In this document: positions 17,297-26,512 of the stretch, in pieces | How the letters are laid out: each line of letters opens with the position of its first letter | How positions within the stretch are numbered: the first letter of the stretch is position 1 | Assembly (NCBI RefSeq): GCF_003473545.1 | Contig: NZ_QUCM01000009.1 | Location: forward strand, 40,051-104,050 | Length of the DNA: 64,000 nt | Origin: Clostridium sp. AM22-11AC | GTDB lineage: Bacteria; Bacillota; Clostridia; Lachnospirales; Lachnospiraceae | Reading direction: 5' to 3' | Notes under the pieces: generated by a model | Database searches by the model: none | What the model saw: the letters and a program-made list of their open reading frames with translations, nothing else | Told to the model about the DNA's origin: nothing | Translations under genes and position numbers: made by a program

Positions 17297-18600
17297 GAAA
17301 AAGAAGAGAAAAAGTCAGTGTAAAGGCAGCTGCCATTATCCTTGGAGCAGCGCTTTTGACAGCAGGCTGTTCCGGGTATCAGTCCAGCGAAGAACTGAGG
17401 AAAAATGCGGAAAACGTTCAAGCTGAAATTGTGCCTGGTGAGGAAAACGAAACTGAAAATGGTTCTGACGAAGCAATCGGCGAAAAAGCAGAAAAAGAAA
17501 ACACGGAAGCATCTGTTAAACAGGGCAGCAATCCCACCGCAGAGATCATCCAAAGCGAAACAGAACGCACCACAGCCCCGGCGCCGGAGTTTAAAACGGT
17601 TTCCGATACCGTTTATGTAAAGACCAACGGCGGAAGTGTCCGTGTCCGTTCTTCCTGCGACACTTCAACCAGTGATAACATTGTAGCAAATATTGGAAAT
17701 GCAACAGAACTTACCCGTACAGGTACCAGCGAAAAATGGGACAGAGTGGAATATGAAGGAAAGACAGTCTATATTTCTTCTGACTTTGTGACCACAGAAG
17801 TTCCAAAGGAGCCGGAGACAAGCGCAGCTTCTTCTAATGCAGCTGCAGATGGACAGGTGACATTAAATTCTTCCTGGAAATACGCGGATTTTGCCAAAAT
17901 AAAATCCGGGGCAGCAGTCCTTTACCGCAGTACAGCTTCTGAAAAGAAGAATAAGGTGATCGCAGTGAATGCGGGTCACGGAACAAAAGGTGGAACTTCT
18001 GTAAAGACCCAGTGTCATCCGGATGGAACAGCCAAAGTTACAGGGGGTACTACAGGTGCAGGTGCTACTTCTGCAGTAGCTGTTTCCACAGGAATGACAT
18101 TTTCTGACGGAACAGCAGAGAGCAAGGTAACACTGGCTATGGCAAAAGTACTGAAAGACAAGCTTTTGTCAGCGGGCTATGATGTACTGATGATCCGTGA
18201 CGGGGAAGATGTGCAGTTAGACAACATTGCAAGAAGTGTGATTGCCAATAACGCAGCAGACTGTCATATTGCTCTTCACTGGGACTCTACAACCAGCAAC
18301 AAAGGTGCATTTTACATGAGCGTTCCAGATGTGGCTTCCTATAAGAACATGGAACCGGTCAAGTCCCACTGGCAGCAGCACAACGCACTGGGAGCAAGCC
18401 TGGTAGAAGGCCTTAAGAGCGCAGGTGTGAAGATCTTTTCCGGCGGTTCTATGGCAATGGATCTGACACAGACTTCTTATTCTACCGTACCTTCTGTTGA
18501 TATTGAGCTGGGAGACAAGGCGTCTGATCATTCACAGAGCACCTTAAACCAGTTAGGAGATGGCCTGGTAGCAGGTGTAAAAGCTTATTTCGGACAGTAG
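17293..18600 (+). CDS. Lipoprotein N-acetylmuramoyl-L-alanine amidase with SH3 domain
   Basis: 435 residues. The N-terminal signal ends in the lipobox LTAGC (Cys around 26). A charged, low-complexity stretch is followed by a bacterial SH3 domain at about 108-170 (GGSVRVRSSCDTS ... VYISSDFV). The amidase_3 zinc domain spans about 215-435: NAGHGTKGG with the first Zn histidine, MAKVLKDKLLSAGYDVLMIR, IALHWDS with the second, and the late SVDIELGDKASDH glutamate. It would cut the peptide from glycan strands on the outer membrane face. Its overlap with mnmA is probably transcriptional convenience. Confidence 0.88.
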   Translation: MRKRREKVSVKAAAIILGAALLTAGCSGYQSSEELRKNAENVQAEIVPGEENETENGSDEAIGEKAEKENTEASVKQGSNPTAEIIQSETERTTAPAPEFKTVSDTVYVKTNGGSVRVRSSCDTSTSDNIVANIGNATELTRTGTSEKWDRVEYEGKTVYISSDFVTTEVPKEPETSAASSNAAADGQVTLNSSWKYADFAKIKSGAAVLYRSTASEKKNKVIAVNAGHGTKGGTSVKTQCHPDGTAKVTGGTTGAGATSAVAVSTGMTFSDGTAESKVTLAMAKVLKDKLLSAGYDVLMIRDGEDVQLDNIARSVIANNAADCHIALHWDSTTSNKGAFYMSVPDVASYKNMEPVKSHWQQHNALGASLVEGLKSAGVKIFSGGSMAMDLTQTSYSTVPSVDIELGDKASDHSQSTLNQLGDGLVAGVKAYFGQ

Positions 18601-18692
18601 TATGTAACTTCCCGCATCCTGTGCGGGAATGGTGTAGTTGCTTTGCATGGGGAATGTAAAGTTAACGCTATATAGCAGAAAGGAGTTACGTT

Positions 18693-19514
18693 ATGAGAAA
18701 GGTAAAACGTTTTGCAGCAATCGTCCTTACAGTAGCACTTTTAAGTCCTACGACTGCCTATGCAGGCAATGTGGAAGATGCCAAAGCTCTTTATGAGCAG
18801 GTAACAGAAAAGCAGAAATCCGTTACGGATATGAATGCTTATTATGATTATCAGATCCATCTTTCCGGCAGTGCCTTAGAAGGCGTGGAAGATCTCAGCA
18901 ATATGCGTCTGGAAATGAATGTGCGGATGAACCATTTAACAGACATGGGAAATCTGCAGTACAGCAGTTACAGCCGTGCCACAGTACCTGGACAGGAACC
19001 GATGATCAGTACCATGTATTATAAAGATGGTACCTGCTACATGGAAACTGCCGGAACGAAGATCAAATATCCTATGGATCTGACACAGATGGCGGAACAG
19101 ATCAGCAGTCAGACAATGATGCTGGCTTCAGGACAGGCGCAGGAAGATCTGATGACAGATTTCCGCCTGTGGACAGAGGGAGAAGACCAGGTAATTGGTT
19201 TTGTGATCCAGGGAAGCAAGATGACCGATTATATGGATCAGTTATTCGGCAGTCTGGGAATGGGAAGTGCCCTGCTTTCTGAAAGCGGCATCACCATGAA
19301 ATTTTCAGATATCCCATGTGAATATGTAGTAGATCCAAACGGTGACTGCATTAAAATGCGTATGAAGATGAACATGGAAATGGGAGTAGAAGGAAAGAAT
19401 ATTGCCATTGACATGGACGGGGATGTAGGAATTGCAGATCCAGGCAGTCCTGTAGAGATCAATTTCCCGAATTTAAGTGAATATAAGGATATGTCAGAGG
19501 CTTTTGCAAGATAA
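18693..19514 (+). CDS. Secreted LolA-like / DUF6612-type protein
   Basis: 273 residues. An N-terminal signal peptide (MRKVKRFAAIVLTVALL, cleavage after AYA around residue 24) lacks a lipobox Cys. The mature part has alternating beta-rich segments (DYQIHLSGSALEGVEDLSNMRLEMNVRMN, GTCYMETAGTKIKYPMDL) and reads like the DUF6612/LolA-fold exported proteins of Clostridia. The function is unknown. AGAAAGGAG precedes the start. A hairpin CCCGCA/TGCGGG lies in the 90-bp gap after the amidase gene. Confidence 0.65.
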   Translation: MRKVKRFAAIVLTVALLSPTTAYAGNVEDAKALYEQVTEKQKSVTDMNAYYDYQIHLSGSALEGVEDLSNMRLEMNVRMNHLTDMGNLQYSSYSRATVPGQEPMISTMYYKDGTCYMETAGTKIKYPMDLTQMAEQISSQTMMLASGQAQEDLMTDFRLWTEGEDQVIGFVIQGSKMTDYMDQLFGSLGMGSALLSESGITMKFSDIPCEYVVDPNGDCIKMRMKMNMEMGVEGKNIAIDMDGDVGIADPGSPVEINFPNLSEYKDMSEAFAR

Positions 19515-19527
19515 ACAGGCCTGGTGA

Positions 19528-19556
19528 TTGCGTCCTTTCGGGGAATGTGGTACAAT
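19528..19556 (+). promoter_or_regulatory. Promoter of the SseB-like gene
   Basis: TTGCGT at 19528-19533 and TACAAT at 19551-19556, 17-bp spacer, 75 bp upstream of the start codon. Confidence 0.65.
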
Positions 19557-19630
19557 CATATCCAATGAAGCAGATGTTTTTCTGAAAATTGCAGGAAAAC
19601 ATTAAAGTAGCAAAGGAGATTAAAACTGGA

Positions 19631-20458
19631 ATGAGTGAGACACCGAATACAATTACGGCCATTAAGAAGGAACTTCTTATGCGCCTTGGACATGATGCAG
19701 ATATTTTCGCCCTGATCTCTCTGTGTACAAGAGAGCCATACGTAGTATGTGATGAGGAGACCTTTGATGATGAGGTATTCTTATTCCTGGACGAAGAAGA
19801 AGCAAAAAAAGAAGCTGCAAAACTGGCAGAGGAGAAAGTACCTGTTACAGTTGCCAAGATCAATGGAAAAGATATGCTGGTATTCTTTACCGGTCTGTAT
19901 ACACTGGGTGTAAATGCCCTGGTGGTAACTGACAAGGGAGAGAAGGCTTCCATGCAGATAAGCGACATTGTAAAGCGCAAATCCCCGGAAGATATGCCAC
20001 AGGGAACTGTATGGGTAGAAAATCCGGCCTTACATCTGACAGCTGCTTATCTGGCACAGGAAATGCGCCGTCCGGCTGCATCTGCAGATAAGGAAAGAAT
20101 GGCTGAATTAAACGAAGAGCTGACTGCTGACTTTAAGAAGGGAACCTTTATTTTTGCCTTGCAGAAAGAAGAAAAGGGTATTCCGTTAGTAAAGTTAAAA
20201 GACGGACAGCTGTATCAGCCTGCATTTACTGATATTTTAGAGTTCCAGAAATTTAACCGTGAGAACAAGATGCGCCCGGTTGTAGTAGAAGCTGCCAAAG
20301 TACCAACTGTACTGGCAAATGAAGCACAGGGCATTATCTTAAATGTAATGGGTGTAAACCTGCCTTTAACTGTTTCCAGACCAAAGGTACAGGCTGCAGA
20401 ACCTAAGCGTACCATTCCGGTTCCGGTAGAAGAGATCAACAAAGCACTTGAAAAATAA
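19631..20458 (+). CDS. SseB-family protein
   Basis: 275 residues from the ATG at 19631, chosen because AAGGAG lies about 12 nt before it; an upstream in-frame TTG (19589) has no ribosome site. Two SseB-like halves are visible: an N-terminal module with VCDEETFDDEVFLFLDEEEAKKEAAKL, and a C-terminal one with GTFIFALQKEEKGIPLVKLKDG and AFTDILEFQKFN. SseB proteins were named for enhanced serine sensitivity in E. coli; their molecular role is unclear. Confidence 0.7.
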   Translation: MSETPNTITAIKKELLMRLGHDADIFALISLCTREPYVVCDEETFDDEVFLFLDEEEAKKEAAKLAEEKVPVTVAKINGKDMLVFFTGLYTLGVNALVVTDKGEKASMQISDIVKRKSPEDMPQGTVWVENPALHLTAAYLAQEMRRPAASADKERMAELNEELTADFKKGTFIFALQKEEKGIPLVKLKDGQLYQPAFTDILEFQKFNRENKMRPVVVEAAKVPTVLANEAQGIILNVMGVNLPLTVSRPKVQAAEPKRTIPVPVEEINKALEK

Positions 20459-20494
20459 ATTCAGGTTTTTGTTTCATTGATGAATGTTCAGCCA

Positions 20495-20536
20495 AAAAGG
20501 GACTGCCGTATATTCTTGTATGCGGCAGTCCTTTAT
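20495..20536 (+). terminator. Intrinsic terminator after the SseB-like gene
   Basis: Long stem with ACTGCCG/CGGCAGT as core and flanking AAAGG/CCTTT, one bulged G. The T-tract after it is short (CTTTA), so it may be partial and let transcription pass into the GTPase gene. Confidence 0.6.
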
Positions 20537-20571
20537 GACTATAGGAGTTTTACTGTTTCAGGAGGTGTTTT

Positions 20572-23469
20572 ATGGGCGGACAGGAGCCGGTTAAAACAGA
20601 AAAATATTTCAGCACAGGTCTGCTGGCCCACGTAGATGCAGGAAAGACCACACTTTCAGAGGCACTTTTATATCTTACCGGTGCCATACGGAAAATGGGA
20701 AGAGTGGACGACCGGGATGCATTTCTTGATACCTATGAATTAGAGAGAGAACGCGGTATTACCATTTTTTCAAAACAGGCCATATTTGACCTTGGGGATA
20801 CCCATGTAACCCTGCTTGATACACCGGGACATGTAGATTTTTCCGCGGAAATGGAGCGTACCATTCAGGTTCTGGATGCAGCGATCCTGGTAGTAAGCGG
20901 TGCAGACGGAGTACAGGGACATACAAGAACGGTATGGAGATTGTTAAAACGTCATCACATTCCTGTATTTTTATTTGTAAACAAAATGGATCAGTCCGGC
21001 TGTGATGCGGCTGCTCTTATGAAGGACCTGAAAGCAGGTTTAGATGAAAACTGTGTGGATTTTGGCGGCTGGTCCGGTGAAAAAGGAGAATGGGATCCTG
21101 AAAAAGAGGATACAGATACCTTTTATCAGGAGCTGGCAGTCTGTGATGAGGCAGTGATGGAAGCCTATTTTGAAAATGGTTCCATAGGATCAGATGAGAT
21201 CGGCCGTTTAGTCCGTGAACGAAAGGTATTTCCCTGCTATTTTGGTTCTGCCTTAAAATTAAAGGGTGTGGAAGAACTGTTAGCAGGCTTTCAGCGCTAT
21301 GGGATGGCAAAAGGGGAAAGGAAAACGGAAAAAGACAGTCCTTTTGGAGCAAAAGTATTTAAGATATCCAGAGACAGTCAGGGCAACCGCCTGACCCATT
21401 TAAAAGTCACCTCCGGTGTGCTGAAGGTGAAAGATGCCTGGGGGGAAGAAGAAAAGGTCAACCAGATCCGTATTTATTCCGGGGCCAAATTTGAAAGTGT
21501 AAAAGAGGCTCCTGCAGGCTGTATCTGTGCAGTGACCGGCCCTATCCATACCCATCCGGGACAGGGAATTGGCAGTGAACCGGCATCAGAACTGCCTATG
21601 CTGGAACCGGTTCTTACCTACCGCATCCTGCTGCCGTTTGACAGTGATGTACATAAATGTCTGCAGCAGTTTAAGCAGTTAGAAGAGGAAGAACCGGAAC
21701 TTCATGTTCTCTGGAACGAAGAACTGGGAGAGATCCAGGTACAGCTTATGGGAGATGTACAGATCGAGATCTTAAAGCATATGCTGGAAGAGCGGTACGG
21801 TCTGTTGGTAGGCTTTGATACAGGAAATATTGTATACAAAGAGACCATTTTAAATACAGTAGAGGGCGTAGGGCATTTTGAGCCGCTGCGTCATTATGCA
21901 GAGGTGCATCTGCTGTTGGAACCGGGAGAGGCCGGAAGCGGGCTGCAGTTTGATACGGTGTGCAGTGAGGATGTATTGGAACGGAACTGGCAGAGGCTGA
22001 TTCTGACTCATCTGGAAGAGAAGATCCACAGAGGTGTGCTTACAGGAGCGGAGATCACAGATATGAAGGTGACTTTGCTGACAGGGCGTGCCCATATGAA
22101 GCATACAGAGGGCGGAGATTTCCGTCAGGCTACTTACCGGGCGCTGCGCCAGGGACTGATGCAGGCGGAAAGCCAGCTGCTGGAACCGTATTATGGATTT
22201 ACACTGGAACTTCCCTCTGAAAATCTGGGACGGGCCATGGCGGATATGGACCGGATGTTTGGAACCTTTGAGCCGCCTGTGACTACGGAGGACGGTGTTC
22301 TGTTAACAGGAAAGGCGCCTGTTGCCTGTCTGCGTGATTACCAGAGAGAGGTGATCGCCTATACAAAGGGCAGAGGTCACTTAAGTCTCTGGTTTAAGGA
22401 TTATGAACCATGTCACAATGCAGAAGAGGTGATCGAGGCAGCCGGTTATGATCCGGAGGCAGATCTGGAAAATACAGCCGACTCCGTTTTCTGCTCCCAC
22501 GGAGCCGGATATCTGGTGCCATGGTACCAGGTGAAGGAATATATGCATGTGGAAAGTCCGCTGGAGAAGCTGGGGCGGCGAGCAAATGGGGAGAATGATA
22601 CTGAAGGGGGCATGCAGGGAGATATGGGCCGGTTTGCTGGTGATGCAGGTATTGGTTCAGTTGCGAATGGCTCTTCCTCTGGTGTTGGAGGCGGCAGACC
22701 TGTGTCTGGCAGTGCTGTTTCAACGTCTGGTTCGTCCACATCTGCATCAGCAGCTGGAAAACGACAGGGAGGTTCCGGTCCTGGCACCTCCTGGAGTGAT
22801 GACAAAGAACTGGAAGAGATTTTCAACCGCCGTTTCGGTGCAGGAAAATGGCGCAGCAGACCGGATACACAGAGTAGTCCCACTGCCCCGAGGACCAGAA
22901 ATTATTCTGCAAACATACCCTTAAAGGCGAATGAAACAAAGAAGCCGGAAGAGGAAGAATATCTCCTGGTAGACGGCTACAACATTATTTTTGCCTGGGA
23001 AGAGCTGCGGGAACTTTCCAAAGTAACCATTGACGGAGCCAGACAGAAACTGATGGATATTTTATGCAATTATCAGGGATATAAAAAATGTACCCTGATC
23101 CTGGTATTTGACGCCTATAAAGTGACAGGAAATACCGGCGAAGCCATCGATTACCACAATATCCATGTAGTGTATACAAAAGAAGCGGAAACTGCCGACC
23201 AGTACATTGAAAAACTGGCCCATAAGATCGGACGCCAGTACAATGTAACCGTAGCTACTTCTGACGGACTGGAGCAGCTGATCATCTATGGACAGGGCTG
23301 TCATCTGATGTCAGCCAGAGACTTAAAAGAAGAGGTTGCCTGGGCTAATGAGCAGATCCGGGAAGAAAAGGCAAAACTGGAAAAATCTGGGAAAAATTAT
23401 CTGTTCCATGGTGCAGATGAAGAACTGGCGGCATATTTAGAAGACGTCCGTCTTGGCAGGAGAGAATAG
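20572..23469 (+). CDS. TetM/EF-G-like translational GTPase fused to a C-terminal YacP/Rae1-type NYN nuclease domain
   Basis: 965 residues. The GTPase part (about 8-660) has G1 HVDAGKTT, G2 RERGITI, G3 DTPGHVDF, G4 NKMD and G5 GSAL, followed by EF-G domains II-V with the TetM-like EPYYGFTLELPSENLGRAM. Residues about 662-793 are a Gly/Ser-rich linker with one conserved-looking patch, EEIFNRRFGAGKWRSRP. The last ~165 residues are a NYN/PIN-like fold: LLVDGYNIIFAWEEL, LVFDAYKV, ETADQYIEKLAHKIG and VATSDGLEQLIIYGQG, with several Asp that match the acidic site of YacP. B. subtilis YacP (Rae1) cleaves mRNA in the ribosomal A site, where TetM/EF-G-like GTPases also bind, so the fusion is mechanistically coherent (inference). 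GTG-like starts are not needed: AGGAGG precedes the ATG. It is 2 bp from fliB. Confidence 0.9.
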   Translation: MGGQEPVKTEKYFSTGLLAHVDAGKTTLSEALLYLTGAIRKMGRVDDRDAFLDTYELERERGITIFSKQAIFDLGDTHVTLLDTPGHVDFSAEMERTIQVLDAAILVVSGADGVQGHTRTVWRLLKRHHIPVFLFVNKMDQSGCDAAALMKDLKAGLDENCVDFGGWSGEKGEWDPEKEDTDTFYQELAVCDEAVMEAYFENGSIGSDEIGRLVRERKVFPCYFGSALKLKGVEELLAGFQRYGMAKGERKTEKDSPFGAKVFKISRDSQGNRLTHLKVTSGVLKVKDAWGEEEKVNQIRIYSGAKFESVKEAPAGCICAVTGPIHTHPGQGIGSEPASELPMLEPVLTYRILLPFDSDVHKCLQQFKQLEEEEPELHVLWNEELGEIQVQLMGDVQIEILKHMLEERYGLLVGFDTGNIVYKETILNTVEGVGHFEPLRHYAEVHLLLEPGEAGSGLQFDTVCSEDVLERNWQRLILTHLEEKIHRGVLTGAEITDMKVTLLTGRAHMKHTEGGDFRQATYRALRQGLMQAESQLLEPYYGFTLELPSENLGRAMADMDRMFGTFEPPVTTEDGVLLTGKAPVACLRDYQREVIAYTKGRGHLSLWFKDYEPCHNAEEVIEAAGYDPEADLENTADSVFCSHGAGYLVPWYQVKEYMHVESPLEKLGRRANGENDTEGGMQGDMGRFAGDAGIGSVANGSSSGVGGGRPVSGSAVSTSGSSTSASAAGKRQGGSGPGTSWSDDKELEEIFNRRFGAGKWRSRPDTQSSPTAPRTRNYSANIPLKANETKKPEEEEYLLVDGYNIIFAWEELRELSKVTIDGARQKLMDILCNYQGYKKCTLILVFDAYKVTGNTGEAIDYHNIHVVYTKEAETADQYIEKLAHKIGRQYNVTVATSDGLEQLIIYGQGCHLMSARDLKEEVAWANEQIREEKAKLEKSGKNYLFHGADEELAAYLEDVRLGRRE

Positions 23470-23471
23470 AA

Positions 23472-24608
23472 ATGCTTTACACATATCCACATTATTATAG
23501 AAAGTTTCAGTGTATTGCCTCAGAATGTGAGGATACCTGCTGCGCAGGCTGGGAGATCATGATCGATGACAAGGCGCTGGAAAAATATAAAAAGGCAAAA
23601 GGTCCTGTTGGAAACAGGCTGAAAAATTCCATTAACTGGAAAGAAGGCTCTTTTTTGCAGTATCATCACCGCTGTGCCTTTTTAAATGATGAAAATTTAT
23701 GCGACCTGTATACAGAAATGGGACCGGACAGCTTATGCCGCACCTGCCGCATGTATCCCCGCCATGTAGAGGAATTTGAAGGCAGCAGGGAGTATTCTCT
23801 CTGTCTTTCCTGTATGGAGGCAGCGAAGATCATTCTTGGCTGTGAGGAAAAGGTGCAGTTCCTTACAAAAGAAGATGAAAAAGAGGAAACTTATGAGGAT
23901 TTCGACTTTTTCTTATATACCAAGCTGATGGATGCCAGGGACCTGATCTTTAAGATCTTACAGGACAGAAGCCTGGATATGCGGCTTCGCATGGCAGAGG
24001 TTCTGGCATTAGCCCATGATCTGCAAAGAAGAGTGCGGGACAATGTGCTTTACCAGACAGATGCTTTATTTGAAAAATATAATAGTTCCAGAAGAGATGG
24101 TTATTTCAAAGAAAAACTGGCGGGAATTACAGGATACAGCCGTTATGAAGTAATAAAAGCGATCATGGATCTTTTAGAAAAAATGGAACCGCTAAATCAC
24201 CAGTGGCCGGAGTACAGAGATGAATTAAAAGTCTGTCTTTTAGGTGATGGGGAAGCAGCTTACGAAGAGATGAGAAAAGCCTTTTTCCAAAGCCCGGAAG
24301 CAGAAAAAATGAACCTCTGGACAGAACAGCTGATGGTGTACTTTGTATACACCTACTTCTGCGGTGGCGTATACAATGAAAATCCCTATGGAAAAATGAA
24401 AGCCGCCATCGTATCCACCATTATGATCCAGGATATGATGATGGTCCACTGGAAAAAACATGGTACACTGACTTTAAAAGAGGCAGCAGATGTAGCCCAC
24501 CGTTATTCCCGTGAGATCGAGCATTCCGATGAGAATAAGGGACTGTTGGAAGAGACGTTGACCCGCGAAGAAGAGTTTCGTTTGAGGGCACTGCTTGCGG
24601 CTTTATGA
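23472..24608 (+). CDS. fliB: FliB-family (flagellin lysine-N-methylase-like) Cys-rich protein
   Basis: 378 residues. The Cys-rich N-terminal half is diagnostic: CIASECEDTCCAGWEI, HRCAFL, NLCDLY, LCRTCRMYPR and LCLSCMEAA, enough cysteines for a metal or Fe-S site. FliB methylates flagellin lysines in Salmonella; many Clostridia carry FliB-like proteins away from flagellar genes. No flagellar gene is in this window, so the target may differ. It begins 2 bp after the GTPase-NYN stop and is very likely cotranscribed and coupled with it. Confidence 0.8.
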   Translation: MLYTYPHYYRKFQCIASECEDTCCAGWEIMIDDKALEKYKKAKGPVGNRLKNSINWKEGSFLQYHHRCAFLNDENLCDLYTEMGPDSLCRTCRMYPRHVEEFEGSREYSLCLSCMEAAKIILGCEEKVQFLTKEDEKEETYEDFDFFLYTKLMDARDLIFKILQDRSLDMRLRMAEVLALAHDLQRRVRDNVLYQTDALFEKYNSSRRDGYFKEKLAGITGYSRYEVIKAIMDLLEKMEPLNHQWPEYRDELKVCLLGDGEAAYEEMRKAFFQSPEAEKMNLWTEQLMVYFVYTYFCGGVYNENPYGKMKAAIVSTIMIQDMMMVHWKKHGTLTLKEAADVAHRYSREIEHSDENKGLLEETLTREEEFRLRALLAAL

Positions 24609-24620
24609 AAATAGGTATAT

Positions 24621-24905
24621 AATGAGTGAAGGGAAAAACAAGCGGCTGCGAAGCAGACATTTGTTTTTCACGAACCATTAACGAATGAGTCGTCTGCGTC
24701 AGCAGACAGTAGAGCGCGACAGCGCGGGACTCATGAGTGAACAAGAGTGAAGGGAAAAACAAGCGGCTGCGAAGCAGACATTTGTTGCTAAGCATATCGA
24801 GGAGGCGCCTGTGACGCGTCCGCTGATTTTTCACGAGCCATTAACGAATGAACCGTCTGCGTCAGCAGATAGTAGAGCGCGATAGTGCGTGTTCATGAGT
24901 GAACA
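24621..24905. repeat. Two tandem copies of a ~120-bp palindrome-rich intergenic element
   Basis: The block starting GAGTGAAGGGAAAAACAAGC occurs at 24624 and again at 24745, followed in both by CATTAACGAATGA, CGTCTGCGTCAGCAGA, TAGAGCGCGA and TCATGAGTGAACAA. Copy 2 holds about 42 extra bp (around 24787-24828). Internal palindromes include GTCTGCGTCAGCAGAC and ACTCATGAGT. The 329-bp gap between fliB and mrp is thus almost all repeat. There is no coding potential. Confidence 0.8.
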
Positions 24906-24937
24906 AATGAGATAGAAAATTAAAGGAGAAGATACAA

Positions 24938-25774
24938 ATGAGTGAATGTTCCCATAACTGTGGTACCTGCGGCGAAAACTGCAGCAGCCGTACCCAGGAT
25001 AAAAAAAGCTTTCTGGAAGCGCTGGCACCGGAAAGTTCTGTAAAAAAAGTAATTGGTGTTGTCAGCGGTAAAGGTGGTGTAGGTAAATCACTTGTTACCT
25101 CCATGATGGCAGTAAGCATGAGCCGCAAGGGCAAACATGCAGCAATTTTAGATGCGGATATTACCGGTCCGTCTATTCCTATGGCATTTGGCGTTGCCCA
25201 TGAAAAAGCAGGTGTTTCCGAAGACGGAAAACTGATGATCCCTGCAAGATCCTTAGAGGGTGTAGATATCATGTCTGCCAACCTTCTGTTAGACCATGAT
25301 ACCGATCCTGTCATCTGGAGAGGTCCTGTGATCGCAGGCGCTGTAAAGCAGTTTTGGACTGAGACACTGTGGAAAGATGTAGATTACATGTTCGTAGATA
25401 TGCCTCCGGGCACTGGCGATGTTCCGTTGACTGTATTCCAGTCACTTCCTGTAGATGGTATCATTATCGTTACCTCTCCTCAGGAACTGGTAGGAATGAT
25501 CGTAGCCAAGGCAGTAAATATGGCAAAGAAGATGAATGTGCCGATACTTGGTATTGTAGAAAATATGAGCTATCTGGAATGTCCTGACTGCGGAAAGCAC
25601 ATTAATGTATTTGGTGAGAGCCATACAGAGCAGGTTGCAGAAGAATACGGCTTAAAGCTGTTAGCCCAGATCCCGATCGATCCAAAGATCGCCCAGATGG
25701 TAGATGGCGGTCAGGTAGAATATATTGAGATGCCATGGTTTGAGGAAGCTGTAAAGGCAGTGGAGAACCTGTAA
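24938..25774 (+). CDS. Mrp/NBP35-type P-loop ATPase, Fe-S carrier
   Basis: 278 residues. An N-terminal Cys motif CSHNCGTCGENC, then the deviant Walker A GKGGVGKS (around residue 46), the switch region DADITGPSIP, VDMPPGTGD, and the C-terminal CPDC pair that binds a bridging 4Fe-4S cluster in dimeric ApbC/Mrp proteins. It carries clusters to apo-enzymes. It is followed 24 bp later by the alarmone synthetase. AAAGGAGA precedes the start. Confidence 0.92.
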   Translation: MSECSHNCGTCGENCSSRTQDKKSFLEALAPESSVKKVIGVVSGKGGVGKSLVTSMMAVSMSRKGKHAAILDADITGPSIPMAFGVAHEKAGVSEDGKLMIPARSLEGVDIMSANLLLDHDTDPVIWRGPVIAGAVKQFWTETLWKDVDYMFVDMPPGTGDVPLTVFQSLPVDGIIIVTSPQELVGMIVAKAVNMAKKMNVPILGIVENMSYLECPDCGKHINVFGESHTEQVAEEYGLKLLAQIPIDPKIAQMVDGGQVEYIEMPWFEEAVKAVENL

Positions 25775-25798
25775 ACACAGGCGGAAAGTGGTGACACG

Positions 25799-26512
25799 AT
25801 GAATATCAATCTTAATCCTAACAGTGAGCTGAACCAGTCCATTGTCAATGTGCCGGATGTGGTCCAGGTCCCGGATGTATGGATCAATGAAGCAAGACAG
25901 TTTAGGATGGCAATGATGATGTATGCCTGTGCCATCCGTGAAGTAAAGACAAAATTAGAAGTACTCAATGATGAATTATCCATTAAAAACCAGAGAAACC
26001 CCATTGAAATGATCAAATCCCGTGTAAAGAAGCCTATGAGTATCTTAGAGAAGCTTCAGCGCCGGGGGCTGCCGGTATCGGTGGAGTCTATGGTGAAAAA
26101 TCTGGATGATGTGGCAGGTATCCGCATTATCTGTTCTTTTGTAGATGATATTTACGAAGTAGCGGAAATGCTGGTGCGCCAGGATGATGTAACTGTTATT
26201 GCGATTAAGGATTATATTAAAAATCCAAAGCCAAACGGCTACCGCAGTTACCATATGATCATTGAGATCCCGGTATTCTTCTCAGACAGTAAGAAGCCCA
26301 TCCGCGTAGAGGTACAGATCCGTACCATCGCTATGGACTTCTGGGCAAGTCTGGATCATCAGTTAAAGTATAAAAAATCCTTTGTGGACTTAAATGGTGA
26401 GATCAGCGGTGAATTAAAACAGTGCGCTGATGTGATCGCCCAGACGGACAACAAGATGTTAGAGATCCGAAAGAGGATCGAAGCCCAGGGTGTGACTGTA
26501 TCAAGGGATTAA
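25799..26512 (+). CDS. Small alarmone synthetase (RelA/SpoT synthetase domain only), copy 1
   Basis: 237 residues, the size of YjbM/SAS1-type enzymes without hydrolase or regulatory domains. Motifs: KSRVKKPMSILEKLQRR for ATP binding, LDDVAGIRIICSFVDDIYEVAE, KPNGYRSYHMI, VEVQIRT and FWASLDHQLKYK. It would make (p)ppGpp from GTP/GDP and ATP in the cytoplasm. It is downstream of the Mrp-type ATPase in the same direction. The stop overlaps that of the convergent GNAT gene. Confidence 0.92.
   Translation: MNINLNPNSELNQSIVNVPDVVQVPDVWINEARQFRMAMMMYACAIREVKTKLEVLNDELSIKNQRNPIEMIKSRVKKPMSILEKLQRRGLPVSVESMVKNLDDVAGIRIICSFVDDIYEVAEMLVRQDDVTVIAIKDYIKNPKPNGYRSYHMIIEIPVFFSDSKKPIRVEVQIRTIAMDFWASLDHQLKYKKSFVDLNGEISGELKQCADVIAQTDNKMLEIRKRIEAQGVTVSRD

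Noticed and set aside
20572..22560. Tetracycline-resistance ribosomal protection gene
   Set aside because: It is TetM/EF-G-like in fold, but the sequence diverges through domains III-V, it carries a nuclease fusion and it sits in chromosomal context. A translation-related role is more likely than resistance.
23472..24608. Evidence for a flagellar locus
   Set aside because: FliB-like proteins occur without flagella, and no flagellin or motility gene is in the window.
24421..25028. Minus-strand ORFs across the fliB-mrp gap
   Set aside because: They are shadows of repeats and of genes on the other strand, without ribosome sites.
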